From the NCBI GenBank assembly GCA_964393615.1, contig CAYMUR010000051.1, positions 1-37,363 of the forward strand: DNA of 37,363 nucleotides, given 5' to 3'. The first letter of the stretch is position 1. Every line of letters begins with the position of its first letter. Made by a program: the position numbers and the translations under genes. Positions 9,400-17,542 of this stretch are shown here, piece after piece. A model generated the notes under the pieces. It made no database searches. It was not told the origin of the DNA and worked only from the letters and a program-made list of their open reading frames with translations. The stretch is from CAYMUR01 sp964393615 (GTDB taxonomy: Bacteria > Planctomycetota > Planctomycetia > Pirellulales > Pirellulaceae).

Positions 9400-10349
9400 A
9401 TTACGCTACGACATATCATTGTCGGTATTTTGTACTGCTTAACCTGTTGTGCTGGCAAGTTGCAGTGTCGTCGGCACAACCCCCCGAATACCTGGTGTCT
9501 GCTCAGCGGATTTTGTTCATGGGTGATTCAATTACCCAGGCGGGGCACTATGTGAATCAACTCGAATCGCAGTTTCGGCTTCGACATTCGGGTCAATCTC
9601 CAGAAATGATTAATTTGGGACTTTCCAGTGAAACGTGTTGTGGCCTTTCGGAACCTGCTCATCCGTTCCCTCGACCCAATGTCCATGAAAGACTGCAACG
9701 AGCTTTGGAACGGGTGAAACCAGACGTCGTTGTTGTTTGCTATGGAATGAATGATGGCATTTACCATCCGTTCAGCCGTCAGCGATTTGTAGCGTTTCAA
9801 GAAGGCGTGTGTCGAATGATTGAAAAGATACAGAATTACGGTGCACACTTGATCTTGATGTCACCACCTCCGTTTGATCCCAAGCCCCTGCGTCGGACGG
9901 GTAAACTTAGGCCTCTTGGTGCTGAGCAATTTGCGTGGTTTGCTATTTATGAGCAATACGATGACGTACTTGCCCGATACACTTGCTGGATTCTTCAGCA
10001 ACGTGACGAGGTGGACATGGTGATTGATTTGTACACTCCCATCAAGGACTATGTTGAGAAGCGTCGAACATCGGATCCTGAATTTACGGTCTCTCCGGAC
10101 GGTATCCATCCCAGTAGGGAAGGACACCGCTTGCTTGCGGCGACTATTCTCAGTGCCTGGGGAATGGGGGAGCTTCAGCCCATACCACCACCACAATTGA
10201 ATCTTGTGGCACAACGGCAAAGTTTGTTGCACCACGCATGGCTTAGCCATGTTGGACATCAAAGGCCTGGTGTAAAATCCGGTTTATCTCTTGAGCAAGC
10301 GATTCGAAATGCTCACCAAATCGAAACATCCATTGTCCTAGGCAAATGA
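9396..10349 (+). CDS. SGNH/GDSL-family hydrolase, exported
   Basis: The 317-residue protein belongs to the SGNH hydrolase superfamily of esterases and lipases. A hydrophobic signal-peptide-like stretch occupies residues 10-27, ending near SSAQPP. Block I is MGDSIT with Ser45 as nucleophile. Block II is GLSSET, with the Gly in INLGLS. Block III is GMND at 117-120. Block V is DGIHP with Asp235 and His238. The predicted location is the periplasm or cell surface. In planctomycetes such enzymes often deacetylate or deacylate polysaccharides; the substrate here is unknown. Its start overlaps the ppk2 stop, an unexpected pairing of polyphosphate metabolism with an exported esterase that may reflect co-transcription only. 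Confidence 0.9.
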   Translation: MNYATTYHCRYFVLLNLLCWQVAVSSAQPPEYLVSAQRILFMGDSITQAGHYVNQLESQFRLRHSGQSPEMINLGLSSETCCGLSEPAHPFPRPNVHERLQRALERVKPDVVVVCYGMNDGIYHPFSRQRFVAFQEGVCRMIEKIQNYGAHLILMSPPPFDPKPLRRTGKLRPLGAEQFAWFAIYEQYDDVLARYTCWILQQRDEVDMVIDLYTPIKDYVEKRRTSDPEFTVSPDGIHPSREGHRLLAATILSAWGMGELQPIPPPQLNLVAQRQSLLHHAWLSHVGHQRPGVKSGLSLEQAIRNAHQIETSIVLGK

Positions 10350-10571
10350 AAAAATAAATTCACTAGGAATGGTAGAACTATGTAAATGGGTTGTAGTTCC
10401 TGAGTGGAATGCTTGTTTTTATTTTGCATTCATTCGGATTTTCGAAACGTTGCATACAATGCATACGGTCAGGCGTGATCGTCGGTTGATTTGTGTCATC
10501 AGTCGCTGGCCTGCAGCATTTGGTTTTGCTGAAAAACGAGCGTGACTTACTTGGCTGGCATATGACGTTAG

Positions 10572-11252
10572 TCAGTAGGAAATGTCCAAGAGGTCCTTCT
10601 CCAGTAGCTCGTCGAGTAAGTCCAATGAAACGCCAGTGTTGGCCAGATTAATCGATTTCAGGTTGGGTAATCCGTTGACCAATTGTTGGATTCCGTCGTC
10701 GTCAATACGAACCCCTGCAACGTTAAGGCGTTCCAGATTCTGGAGCCTTAGCAAGGTAGGGACGGCATCGGTGGATAAGTTGGTTGCCTCCAGGTTCAAT
10801 TCTTTTAACTGAACAAGTGGTGCCAATCTTTTTAGTCCGGCATCATCTAGTTTGGTTTCCCAAAGACCCAGATAACGCAGTTTCGTCAGTTTTGACAGAT
10901 GATTTCCGATGCCTTCACTGCTGATTAGCTTGCATTCGCTGACCTCCAAATGTTTGAGATTCGGTAGTCCGCTCAGGACTTCCAGGCCTGTGTCATCGAT
11001 CGAGGTCAACCGAAAGTCTAATCGTTGTAAGTTGGTCAATCCGGCGATGTGTCTGAAGCCTTCCCCCGTAATGTCTGTATCTCGCATTCGCAATTGTTTA
11101 AGCTTGGTCAGTCCGCGCAGTGCGGGCATGCCTGCATCGGAGATTCTGGCATGATCCATTTGAATGGATTCGAGAGTCAACATCTCTCCTAAGATTTGCA
11201 AGCCTTTATTGGTAATCGAGTTTCTATTCAGATTGATCGATTTGAGCGGCAT
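10572..11252 (-). CDS. Leucine-rich-repeat protein, C-terminal fragment (frameshifted)
   Basis: The 226-residue frame is made of consecutive 24-residue leucine-rich repeats of the planctomycete/GALA-like type (pattern LxxLxLxxTxITDxGLxxLxxLxx). It has no signal peptide, and it overlaps the end of the upstream LRR frame by 29 nt. Its first in-frame ATG falls inside a repeat, beginning with PLKSINLNRNSIT, which is the middle of the consensus. It therefore reads as the detached second half of the gene at 11224-11889, not as an independent gene. Inserting 29 nt at the junction would restore both reading frame and repeat length. It could be translated by re-initiation at the overlap, but no ribosome binding site is visible. 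Confidence 0.75.
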   Translation of the reverse strand: MPLKSINLNRNSITNKGLQILGEMLTLESIQMDHARISDAGMPALRGLTKLKQLRMRDTDITGEGFRHIAGLTNLQRLDFRLTSIDDTGLEVLSGLPNLKHLEVSECKLISSEGIGNHLSKLTKLRYLGLWETKLDDAGLKRLAPLVQLKELNLEATNLSTDAVPTLLRLQNLERLNVAGVRIDDDGIQQLVNGLPNLKSINLANTGVSLDLLDELLEKDLLDISY

Positions 11253-11889
11253 CGGTTACTCCCGATCGCTCCACTTGAATGTCGACCAACGATTGGAGGA
11301 AGGCCAAGTGGGTTAGGCCCGTGTCGGTAATGTTCGTGTTTCGCAGATCAATGGCTCGGAGTTGGTTGAGTCCTGAAATCTGTTGCAATCCTTCATCTGT
11401 CACACCAGTCCGCCTTAACTTAAGAACTTGCAAGCTGGAAAGTTTTCCCAGGGTGTGCATCGTTTCGTCAGTGATGGCCGATCCTGTCAGATTAAGTTGT
11501 TTCAACTTGGTCAATTCCTCTAAAGCTTCCATCCCCTGGTCTTTTATACCGGGCCCAGAAAAAGTGACCGTTTGGAGGTGGGAAAGCTTGGCAACGAAGG
11601 GTAACCATTGCACGAAATCGTCGTCTCGCCCGACGGAACATTCTGTGACAACACCCTCCTTGTTTTTGGTCAGGTTGAATCCGGCTTCCGTCAATTTGGT
11701 AATGGCCTCGGTGTCATCACTGGGCGTTGAAGCAACGTGTATTTCATCAGCGGTCCCGTTTTTGTTCGCCGAATGCATGGGGGCAGTAGAGTCTGTTGAG
11801 GCTGGTTGACATCCAATCGTTGCAATGGAATAAAACGAAAAAATAGCCAAACAGCCGTTTGTCAAGAAATCGTGACGCCAAATATTCAT
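11224..11889 (-). CDS. Leucine-rich-repeat lipoprotein, N-terminal fragment (frameshifted)
   Basis: The N-terminal part of an LRR protein. From ATG 11889 (MNIWRHDF...) it has a signal peptide with a plausible lipobox ending ATIGC-Q, then a low-complexity linker, then LRR units (for example LKQLNLTGSAITDETM and LRAIDLRNTNITDTGL). A longer GTG start at 11925 adds 12 charged residues before the signal and is less likely. The frame runs out in the middle of a repeat, at GVTDAAQIDQSE followed by TAG, while the repeats resume in another frame 29 nt earlier. Together the halves encode a secreted or membrane-anchored protein-binding LRR lipoprotein. The break is either a real pseudogenising deletion or an assembly error. 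Confidence 0.75.
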   Translation of the reverse strand: MNIWRHDFLTNGCLAIFSFYSIATIGCQPASTDSTAPMHSANKNGTADEIHVASTPSDDTEAITKLTEAGFNLTKNKEGVVTECSVGRDDDFVQWLPFVAKLSHLQTVTFSGPGIKDQGMEALEELTKLKQLNLTGSAITDETMHTLGKLSSLQVLKLRRTGVTDEGLQQISGLNQLRAIDLRNTNITDTGLTHLAFLQSLVDIQVERSGVTDAAQIDQSE

Positions 11890-12216
11890 GGTTGAATCCA
11901 CTGACCGTGTTGAACGCTTATCCACCCGTGCGTATGAAAGGAGTTGAATGGTAGGAGCTTGTATTAGACGTGTTTTATAGTCACTACTTACTGTTCCGAT
12001 CTTTTAAGGGTTGTTGCTCGTGATACAAGGTGCTTATACTATCTGAAAATGGAATAAAAAATGGGTAACTCGCTGGCTCCAACGTAACGATAGGTGTCTG
12101 CATGGTGAACAGGAGTGACTGTTGTGTCTGGCCGTGCGGTACCGATTCGATTGACAAACGGTGATCCAATTATTCTCAAGAATTACTTGATTATCAATAA
12201 TCCGAGGTGAATCACA

Positions 12217-13620
12217 ATGGCGAAGAACACAACACGTCGAACGTTTTTGAGTCAATCTACGGCACTTGGAGTGGGTGTTTGGGCAGGTACCCAATCGAGG
12301 TTCTCGCCGGGGAAAGATTCACCTCTCCAGTCATTGAGTGCTGCTTGTATTGGAGTGGGTGGTAAAGGTTCCAGTGACACGAGCCATATTGCTTCGATGG
12401 GAGTCAAGATTGCGGGGCTGTGTGATGTGGATCGACAGAGACTGACGAAGAAAGGGCGTGAGTTTCCAGATGCCGAACAGTTCCAGGACTATCGGGAAAT
12501 GCTGGATAAGTTGGGTGAGCAGGTGGACATTGTTACGGTCAGTACGCCTGACCACACCCATGCTGTTGCGGCGATTAAGGCGATGAAGATGGGCAAACAT
12601 GTTTATTGCCAGAAACCTTTGACACATACCATTCGAGAAGCCCGCCTGATGCGTGAGACAGCCCAAAAGATGGGTGTTGTTACTCAGATGGGCAACCAAG
12701 GGACTTCCGAAAATGGTTTGCGCGAAGCGGTCGAAGTATTGCGTGCGGGGTCGATTGGCGATGTGCGAGAAATTCATATCTGGACCGATCGTCCCATTTG
12801 GCCGCAGGGAGCAGGGCGACCTGTCGGCCAAGATCCGGTTCCGGATTACATGGACTGGGAATCATGGATTGGTCCTGCGCCGATGAGACCTTTTAAGGAG
12901 GGAGTTTACCATGCAAAGCGTTGGCGTGGTTGGCTCGATTTCGGTACCGGTGCTTTGGGGGATATGGCTTGCCATACTACGAACCTACCCGTGATGGCAT
13001 TGGAATTGTGGGATCCAATTGCTGTAACTTGTATCAAGAATTCGGGTTTGGTGGATAATGAAACATATCCCATCAATTCGGTTTTGAAGTATGAGTTTCC
13101 AGAGCGTAATGGCCTGCCGGCTCGTCACTTCTATTGGTACGACGGTGGGAATTTGCCTCCTGATGAATTGTTAAAAGATTTGCCTGCAAGCTTTCGTCGC
13201 AAGGTCGCTGAGCAAAAATCGGGTGGTCGCAAAACCAGTGGTGCATTAATGGTAGGGAGTGAAGGCATGTTGTTTTCACCTGATGACTATGGTGCGAACT
13301 ACTACTTGCTGCCTCGCGATAAGTTTATGGATTTCCAAAAGCCTGATCCGACACTTCCAAGAATTCCATTTAGTGGAAATGCTGACCAGCGTCAGAAATG
13401 GGAATTCGTCAGTGCGATTCGTGGCGAATATGAACCGGGGACCATGTCGAACTTTGGTTATGCCGGTCGTTTGACCGAAACGATCCTGGTCGGTAATCTT
13501 GCCTTGCGGGCAGGTGAGGGACAGCGTATCGAGTGGGATGCGAAAGCCCTTGCCAGTACGAATGTGCCTGCCATCAACCAGTTTGTTCATTTTGAATATC
13601 GCGACGGCTGGAGACTGTAG
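12217..13620 (+). CDS. Tat-exported Gfo/Idh/MocA-family oxidoreductase
   Basis: The 467-residue protein has a twin-arginine signal (TTRRTFLSQS, residues 5-14). An NAD(P)-binding Rossmann fold follows, with CIGVGGKG and GLCDVD, then STPDHTHA and KMGKHVYCQKPLTHT. The last matches the conserved EKP motif, with Gln in place of Glu. The C-terminal alpha/beta domain is complete and ends with the NLALRAGEGQRIEWD pattern common in planctomycete members. The family oxidises or isomerises sugars and inositols; export suggests action on extracellular or periplasmic sugar derivatives, with a tightly bound cofactor. The ATG is supported by GAGGTG 7 nt upstream. The gene is divergent from the LRR gene, with 327 nt between them. 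The substrate is not predictable. Confidence 0.92.
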   Translation: MAKNTTRRTFLSQSTALGVGVWAGTQSRFSPGKDSPLQSLSAACIGVGGKGSSDTSHIASMGVKIAGLCDVDRQRLTKKGREFPDAEQFQDYREMLDKLGEQVDIVTVSTPDHTHAVAAIKAMKMGKHVYCQKPLTHTIREARLMRETAQKMGVVTQMGNQGTSENGLREAVEVLRAGSIGDVREIHIWTDRPIWPQGAGRPVGQDPVPDYMDWESWIGPAPMRPFKEGVYHAKRWRGWLDFGTGALGDMACHTTNLPVMALELWDPIAVTCIKNSGLVDNETYPINSVLKYEFPERNGLPARHFYWYDGGNLPPDELLKDLPASFRRKVAEQKSGGRKTSGALMVGSEGMLFSPDDYGANYYLLPRDKFMDFQKPDPTLPRIPFSGNADQRQKWEFVSAIRGEYEPGTMSNFGYAGRLTETILVGNLALRAGEGQRIEWDAKALASTNVPAINQFVHFEYRDGWRL

Positions 13621-14132
13621 TTTGGACGGGTTGGAATGGCATAAATCGTCTTTTCTCCGTTGGAACAGAAGGCAAGATGCCAGGAATGAATGAACTCTGG
13701 AGTCTGATCCGGACAGCCCCTCGTTCGTTGTTCGCCCAGGAGGGCGTTGTGGTCGCTTGGTGTTGTTTTGCGAAAAGAGGCGACGTGTGTGGTCTGCACG
13801 TCTATTTCTGGCCGACCAGGCAAGTGCTCTCGTGGCATCAGCCGAACACACAGTCGCGGTTGCACAAGTTGCAAATTGGTTGACGTTCTTCAAAAGCTGC
13901 CGTATTAATCTCTGTTGAAAGGAGGTAAACGGTTCGTTTTTAAGCTGTTATAGTGAGAGCAAGCTAATTTTGATTCGGTGCTGCCGAGCCAGTGGTACCT
14001 GCGTAGGATGTTGGCAACGGTGTGTTGCTGTCGCATCATTACTTCCAGTAATTTAGAATAAGTTGACCGGTTACTACACTATGAATACTACGACATGAAT
14101 ACTACGACAAAAATTCGCGTGTTGGACGTCCC
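13621..14132. other. Gene-poor spacer before the dsbD-like gene
   Basis: This 512-nt region has no credible gene; the open frames on both strands lack family resemblance. It contains an isolated AAGGAGG-like sequence near 13919 without a following long frame, and a 14-nt tandem duplication at 14081-14108 just upstream of the dsbD-like start. Any promoter of that gene should lie here, but no clear -35/-10 pair was recognised. Confidence 0.5.
14081..14108. repeat. 14-nt perfect tandem duplication
   Basis: ATGAATACTACGAC occurs twice head to tail, 25 nt before the dsbD-like ATG. Both copies contain an ATG, but neither is in frame with the gene. It lies in the presumed leader. Confidence 0.85.
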
Positions 14133-16241
14133 ATGAACATCCTATTGCGTGGCCCACTCATTGTATCTTGTGTGTTCTTCTTGAACTCTGTGGTCCTGGC
14201 TAGCCAGGAATCGAATCCATTCTTGAACGATTCGTTTCAAGAATTAGTGGGTGAAGGATTGAGCAAAGATATCGATTTGCCTTCCGAGCAACCATTCTTG
14301 AGTGCTGGCGTAACTGCATTTCGCGGGCTGAATGCGAAACTCAGCCTGGGTGGATACGTGCAACCTGCTGTAGTTCAACCGGGGTCGATGGCAACGTTGG
14401 TGCTGATTGCCGTACCCGATTCAGGCTACCATGTTTACCCCTATGCGGATACCGATGAGTCGGGTGTAAGTAAACCCACTTTGATCGTCACGACCGAAGG
14501 TTTTATGGCGGGACGGGCGAAAACGGATGCCGCTGTCAAATACCAGCCGCCGATTCAGGAAGGGGAACCGGAAATACCTTATCATCCTGGTAATGTGACA
14601 TGGATGATAGATATTTTTGTGCCGAGTGAGACGGCGGCAGGAAGCTATCGTACCGTCGGTGTGATGGGCTATCAAACATGCACGGATACTTCTTGTGATT
14701 TACCGCGAGGCGTAATGTTTGAGGTAGCGTTCGTTGTAGGAACCGACGAGCAGGCAGGCAAAGTGCCAGTCGAATTTGGTGAGGCAAGTTATGCGGGTGC
14801 GTCCGAGGCAGCTGCCAGGCGTCAAGCCAGTGGGACTTGGTCTGCCGTGGAATCAGGAACCGATCCGCAGACAATGTCATCTTCGGGGGCGGAGACAGTG
14901 ACAGCAAGTGAAGTGGTTGGGACAGCAAGTGAAGTGGTTGGGACAGCAAGTGAAGTGGTTGGGAAAACAGAACGACACAGTGAACAAGTTGAGCATTCAG
15001 CAATCTACCTGTTGGCCACAGCTTTTCTGGCCGGATTAATTCTCAATGTGATGCCCTGTGTCTTGCCTGTGATTGGTCTTAAGCTTATGGCGTTTGTCCA
15101 GCAAGCTGGTGAGAATCGTTGGCGCATTTTTGAACTTAATTTGTGGTATTCGCTTGGCCTGATGGCGGTGTTTATGGTGCTGGCCTTGTTGGCTGTTTCC
15201 GTGGGATTGGGTTGGGGCGAACAGTTCTCTTCGACGACATTCAATCTGGTTTTATTGTTTGTTGTTTTCGTTTTCGGGTTGGCGATGCTAGGTGTATGGG
15301 AAATTCCTATACCCGGTTTCATCGGTGCGGGTGCTGCTGTAGACGCTACGGAACGTGAAGGTAGATTGGGTGCTTTTTGCAAGGGGGCGTTGACCACTGT
15401 CTTGGCGACACCTTGTACGGGGCCGATGTTGGGACCTGCTCTGGCCTGGGCAACCAAGCAGCCAGCTTGGTTGACCTATGCCACTTTTATGACGGTAGGT
15501 TTGGGAATGGCATCTCCTTATCTTTTAATTGGTGCAGTTCCCAAGCTAATCGCGTTTCTGCCCAAACCAGGCAATTGGATGAACTTGTTCAAGCAATTGA
15601 TGGGTTTTGTGTTGATGGGCACTGTGGTGTTCATATTTTCGTTTTTGGACGACGATTATATTGTTCAGGCCCTGTCTGTTTTGGTTAGTCTTGGATTTGC
15701 TTGTTGGTGGGTCGGACAAACTCCTTTTAGCGCAACGTTAAGGACGAAAGTCAAAGCGTGGATAGTGGGTACTGTTGTCGTGGGCACGACCATGGCCAGT
15801 ATGTTTTATGTATTGCCGGCGTTGTCAGTGAACAAGTTGATGTGGGAACCCTATACACGTGCTTCGCTCGACGAGCATTTAGAACAAGGTAAAACAGTGT
15901 TTATCGATTTTACAGCAGATTGGTGACTGATCTGTAAATCGAACGAGGCAGTTGCCTTGGACACTTTTTCAGTGAAACGATTCGTGGAAAAGAACCAGAT
16001 TGTCATGTTGAAAGCGGATAAAACTCAGGAAGCGCCGGAGGTCGATGCCTTGTTAGATGAGTTGGGTAACACGGTAAGTTCACTACCATTCTACGCGGTC
16101 TTTCCTGCGGACCGTAGTGAGCCTATTCTTTTTGGTGGGCCCATCACCAAGCGGTCGGTTTTGGAGGTGTTGCAACGTGCCGGTCCATCCCAAGTCGGAA
16201 AACGCATGGCGGGTGGTTCGTCTGATGCCGACCGACCCTAA
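14133..16241 (+). CDS. dsbD: DsbD-type thiol:disulfide interchange protein, predicted selenoprotein (TGA = Sec598)
   Basis: DsbD passes electrons from cytoplasmic thioredoxin across the inner membrane to periplasmic thiol proteins. All three parts are visible. A signal peptide (residues 1-24) precedes an N-terminal DsbD-alpha domain with the cysteine pair C183/C188 in GYQTCTDTSCDLP. A threefold TASEVVG linker repeat follows. The membrane domain has the redox cysteines C309 (NVMPCVLP) and C428 (ATPCTGP). The C-terminal thioredoxin domain begins FIDFTADW, then TGA at 15924-15926, then LICKSNEAV, where the family has WCxxC. The frame stays open from the TGA to TAA at 16239-16241 (702 residues if read through), with LKADKT and a cis-Pro-like SLPF. 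I infer selenocysteine at 598 and Cys at 601 (UxxC). Alternatives are a nonsense mutation or a base error; the downstream hairpin argues for selenocysteine. Confidence 0.85.
14901..14963 (+). repeat. 21-nt x 3 perfect tandem repeat in the dsbD linker
   Basis: Three identical copies of a 21-nt unit encode TASEVVG three times. They lie between the periplasmic alpha domain and the first membrane segment of the DsbD-like protein. Perfect nucleotide identity implies recent expansion. The likely role is a flexible spacer. Confidence 0.9.
15924..15926 (+). other. In-frame TGA, predicted selenocysteine codon
   Basis: The TGA sits between TGG (Trp597) and CTG (Leu599) in ADW-TGA-LICK, replacing the first cysteine of the thioredoxin WCxxC active site. 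Cys-to-Sec exchange at a redox-active CxxC is the standard pattern in bacterial selenoproteins. Confidence 0.75.
15926..15973 (+). promoter_or_regulatory. Candidate bacterial SECIS element
   Basis: The upper stem pairs CGAGGC (15944-15949) with GCCTTG (15954-15959), including one G-U pair, and closes the apical loop AGUU (15950-15953), whose second base is G. Twenty-three nt separate the TGA from the loop. The bacterial SECIS model calls for a G in the first two loop positions and a spacing of roughly 16-37 nt. A lower stem may pair ACTGA (15926-15930) with TCAGT (15969-15973), enclosing an internal loop. The element is wholly coding, as expected in bacteria, where SelB binds it. Confidence 0.65.
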
Positions 16242-16266
16242 TGCGGTGGGCGCCGCCGTAATTTCG

Positions 16267-16366
16267 NNNNNNNNNNNNNNNNNNNNNNNNNNNNNNNNNN
16301 NNNNNNNNNNNNNNNNNNNNNNNNNNNNNNNNNNNNNNNNNNNNNNNNNNNNNNNNNNNNNNNNNN
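16267..16366. other. Assembly gap (100 N)
   Basis: Exactly 100 N, a typical scaffold placeholder, so the true length is unknown. The bases on the left (ATTTCG) match the end of the 16-nt repeat unit on the right, so the gap probably falls inside a collapsed tandem repeat. Confidence 0.95.
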
Positions 16367-16437
16367 CAGTGACTGGATTTCGCAGTGACTGGATTTCGCA
16401 GTGACTGGATTTCGCAGTGACTGGATTTCGCAGTGAC
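16367..16437. repeat. 16-nt tandem repeat array (at least 4.4 copies)
   Basis: CAGTGACTGGATTTCG is repeated four times perfectly, followed by a partial CAGTGAC. The array continues into the gap and probably starts before it. It lies between the convergent dsbD-like and purM genes. There are no spacers, so it is not CRISPR. It may be a minisatellite or a structured intergenic repeat. Confidence 0.9.
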
Positions 16438-16480
16438 GTAGTTCACCAAAGGTGATGGAAGAGTGCAAGTCAGTGCGGAA

Positions 16481-17542
16481 TCATGAATTTTTCCATTGGA
16501 CCTGACCATTGCCTTCGACGATATGGCCAATTTCCCAGGTGTCCATATTCATTTCGGTGAAAAGTCTCTGAACATTGTTGGCGAAATAATCACTCACCAC
16601 CAGCACCAAGCCCAGGCCCATATTGAACACACGGTCCATTTCCGCATCATCGATATTGCCAAGTTTCTGCAGCCAAGGAAATACAGGGGGTACCGTCCAG
16701 CTGTTGCGGTCAATGCGTGCTTCGACGCTGCTTGGCAGAATTCGTGCCAGGTTCTCTTGTAACCCACCTCCTGTAATGTGTGCAATTCCGTGAATGACAC
16801 TTTTTCTTTTGTAGTGTTGAAGCACATTCCTGACGGGGCGTGCGTAAATGCGTGTTGGTTCAAGCAGCACCTCACTTACAAGCCCAATTTCAGAGTTGTC
16901 ACCTATTTCACACCCGGCAATATCAAATACGACTTTGCGAACCAGGCTGTAACCATTCGAATGCAGGCCTGAAGACGCGATGCCCAGAACACGATCCCCA
17001 GGCGAAATGTTTTGGCCATCAATCAGCTGCTTTCGTTCCACGACACCTACACAAAATCCAGCTAGATCATAATCGCCAGGGGCGTACAGGTCCGGCATGA
17101 TTGCTGTTTCACCTCCCAAGAGGGCACAATCTGCAGCACGGCATCCCTGGCTGATTCCGGTGACTATCTGTTCCAAGAGTTCCGGATCGTCAGCGGACAT
17201 GGCAACATAGTCGAGAAATAGCAGCGGTTCAGCTCCACAACAAATAGCGTCATTCACGGACATTGCTACTAAATCGGTGCCCACGGTATCATTTTTTCCT
17301 GCTGCCGTTGCTACTTTGAGCTTGGTTCCCACGCCGTCGGTGCAGGTCACTAATACGGGATCGACGTATGATCGTCGAAAGAGAGGGCTGTCAAAATCAA
17401 GTTGGAACAGACCAGCAAAGCCACCATCCAACGGTAGCACGCGGGGCGAATAGGTCCCGTGTAGAAGTTTCGTGAGCCGTGACATCGATTCTTGATAGAG
17501 GTCAAGATTAACGCCGGCGTCTTTGTAAGTAGCTTTGCCCAT
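16481..17542 (-). CDS. purM: Phosphoribosylformylglycinamidine cyclo-ligase (AIR synthetase, PurM)
   Basis: PurM closes the imidazole ring in step five of de novo purine synthesis, using ATP to convert FGAM to AIR. The 353-residue protein opens with TYKDAGVNLD, the diagnostic PurM N-terminus. It continues with VTCTDGVGTKLKVA, GTDLVAMSVNDAICCGAEPLLFLDY, CALLGGETAIMPDLY, GIASSGLHSNGYSLVRKV and AHITGGGLQENLARILP, all family landmarks. Length is normal. Although PurM and selenophosphate synthetase (SelD) share a fold, these motifs are PurM and there is no SelD Cys/Sec-Gly loop. The gene is convergent with the dsbD-like gene and divergent from the cytochrome gene. Identification is secure. Confidence 0.97.
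   Translation of the reverse strand: MGKATYKDAGVNLDLYQESMSRLTKLLHGTYSPRVLPLDGGFAGLFQLDFDSPLFRRSYVDPVLVTCTDGVGTKLKVATAAGKNDTVGTDLVAMSVNDAICCGAEPLLFLDYVAMSADDPELLEQIVTGISQGCRAADCALLGGETAIMPDLYAPGDYDLAGFCVGVVERKQLIDGQNISPGDRVLGIASSGLHSNGYSLVRKVVFDIAGCEIGDNSEIGLVSEVLLEPTRIYARPVRNVLQHYKRKSVIHGIAHITGGGLQENLARILPSSVEARIDRNSWTVPPVFPWLQKLGNIDDAEMDRVFNMGLGLVLVVSDYFANNVQRLFTEMNMDTWEIGHIVEGNGQVQWKNS

Noticed and set aside
11224..11252. Programmed ribosomal frameshift joining the LRR halves
   Set aside because: No slippery heptamer or following pseudoknot is visible, and simple joining leaves a repeat about ten residues short.
13276..13893. 205-residue minus-strand frame after the Gfo/Idh/MocA gene
   Set aside because: It mostly lies antisense to the oxidoreductase, its composition is unlike a protein family and no ribosome binding site is seen.
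13900..14060. tRNA-Sec (selC) or another tRNA in the spacer near the selenoprotein gene
   Set aside because: I looked for a T-loop and an acceptor stem in this and other spacers and found no cloverleaf.
14133..15926. dsbD-like gene as a simple nonsense pseudogene
   Set aside because: The only lesion is at the redox Cys codon, the downstream frame is intact, and a SECIS-like hairpin follows. Selenocysteine explains more, though a base error remains possible.
15957..16241. A separate small gene after the dsbD-like frame
   Set aside because: It is in the same frame as the dsbD-like gene, begins inside the thioredoxin domain and has no start signal. It is the continuation of that gene past the TGA.
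16367..16437. CRISPR array
   Set aside because: The 16-nt units are contiguous with no spacers and no cas gene is near.
16481..17542. Selenophosphate synthetase (SelD) next to the selenoprotein
   Set aside because: The fold family is shared, but the motifs (TYKDAGVNLD, CTDGVGTKLKVA) are those of PurM and no Cys/Sec catalytic loop is present.
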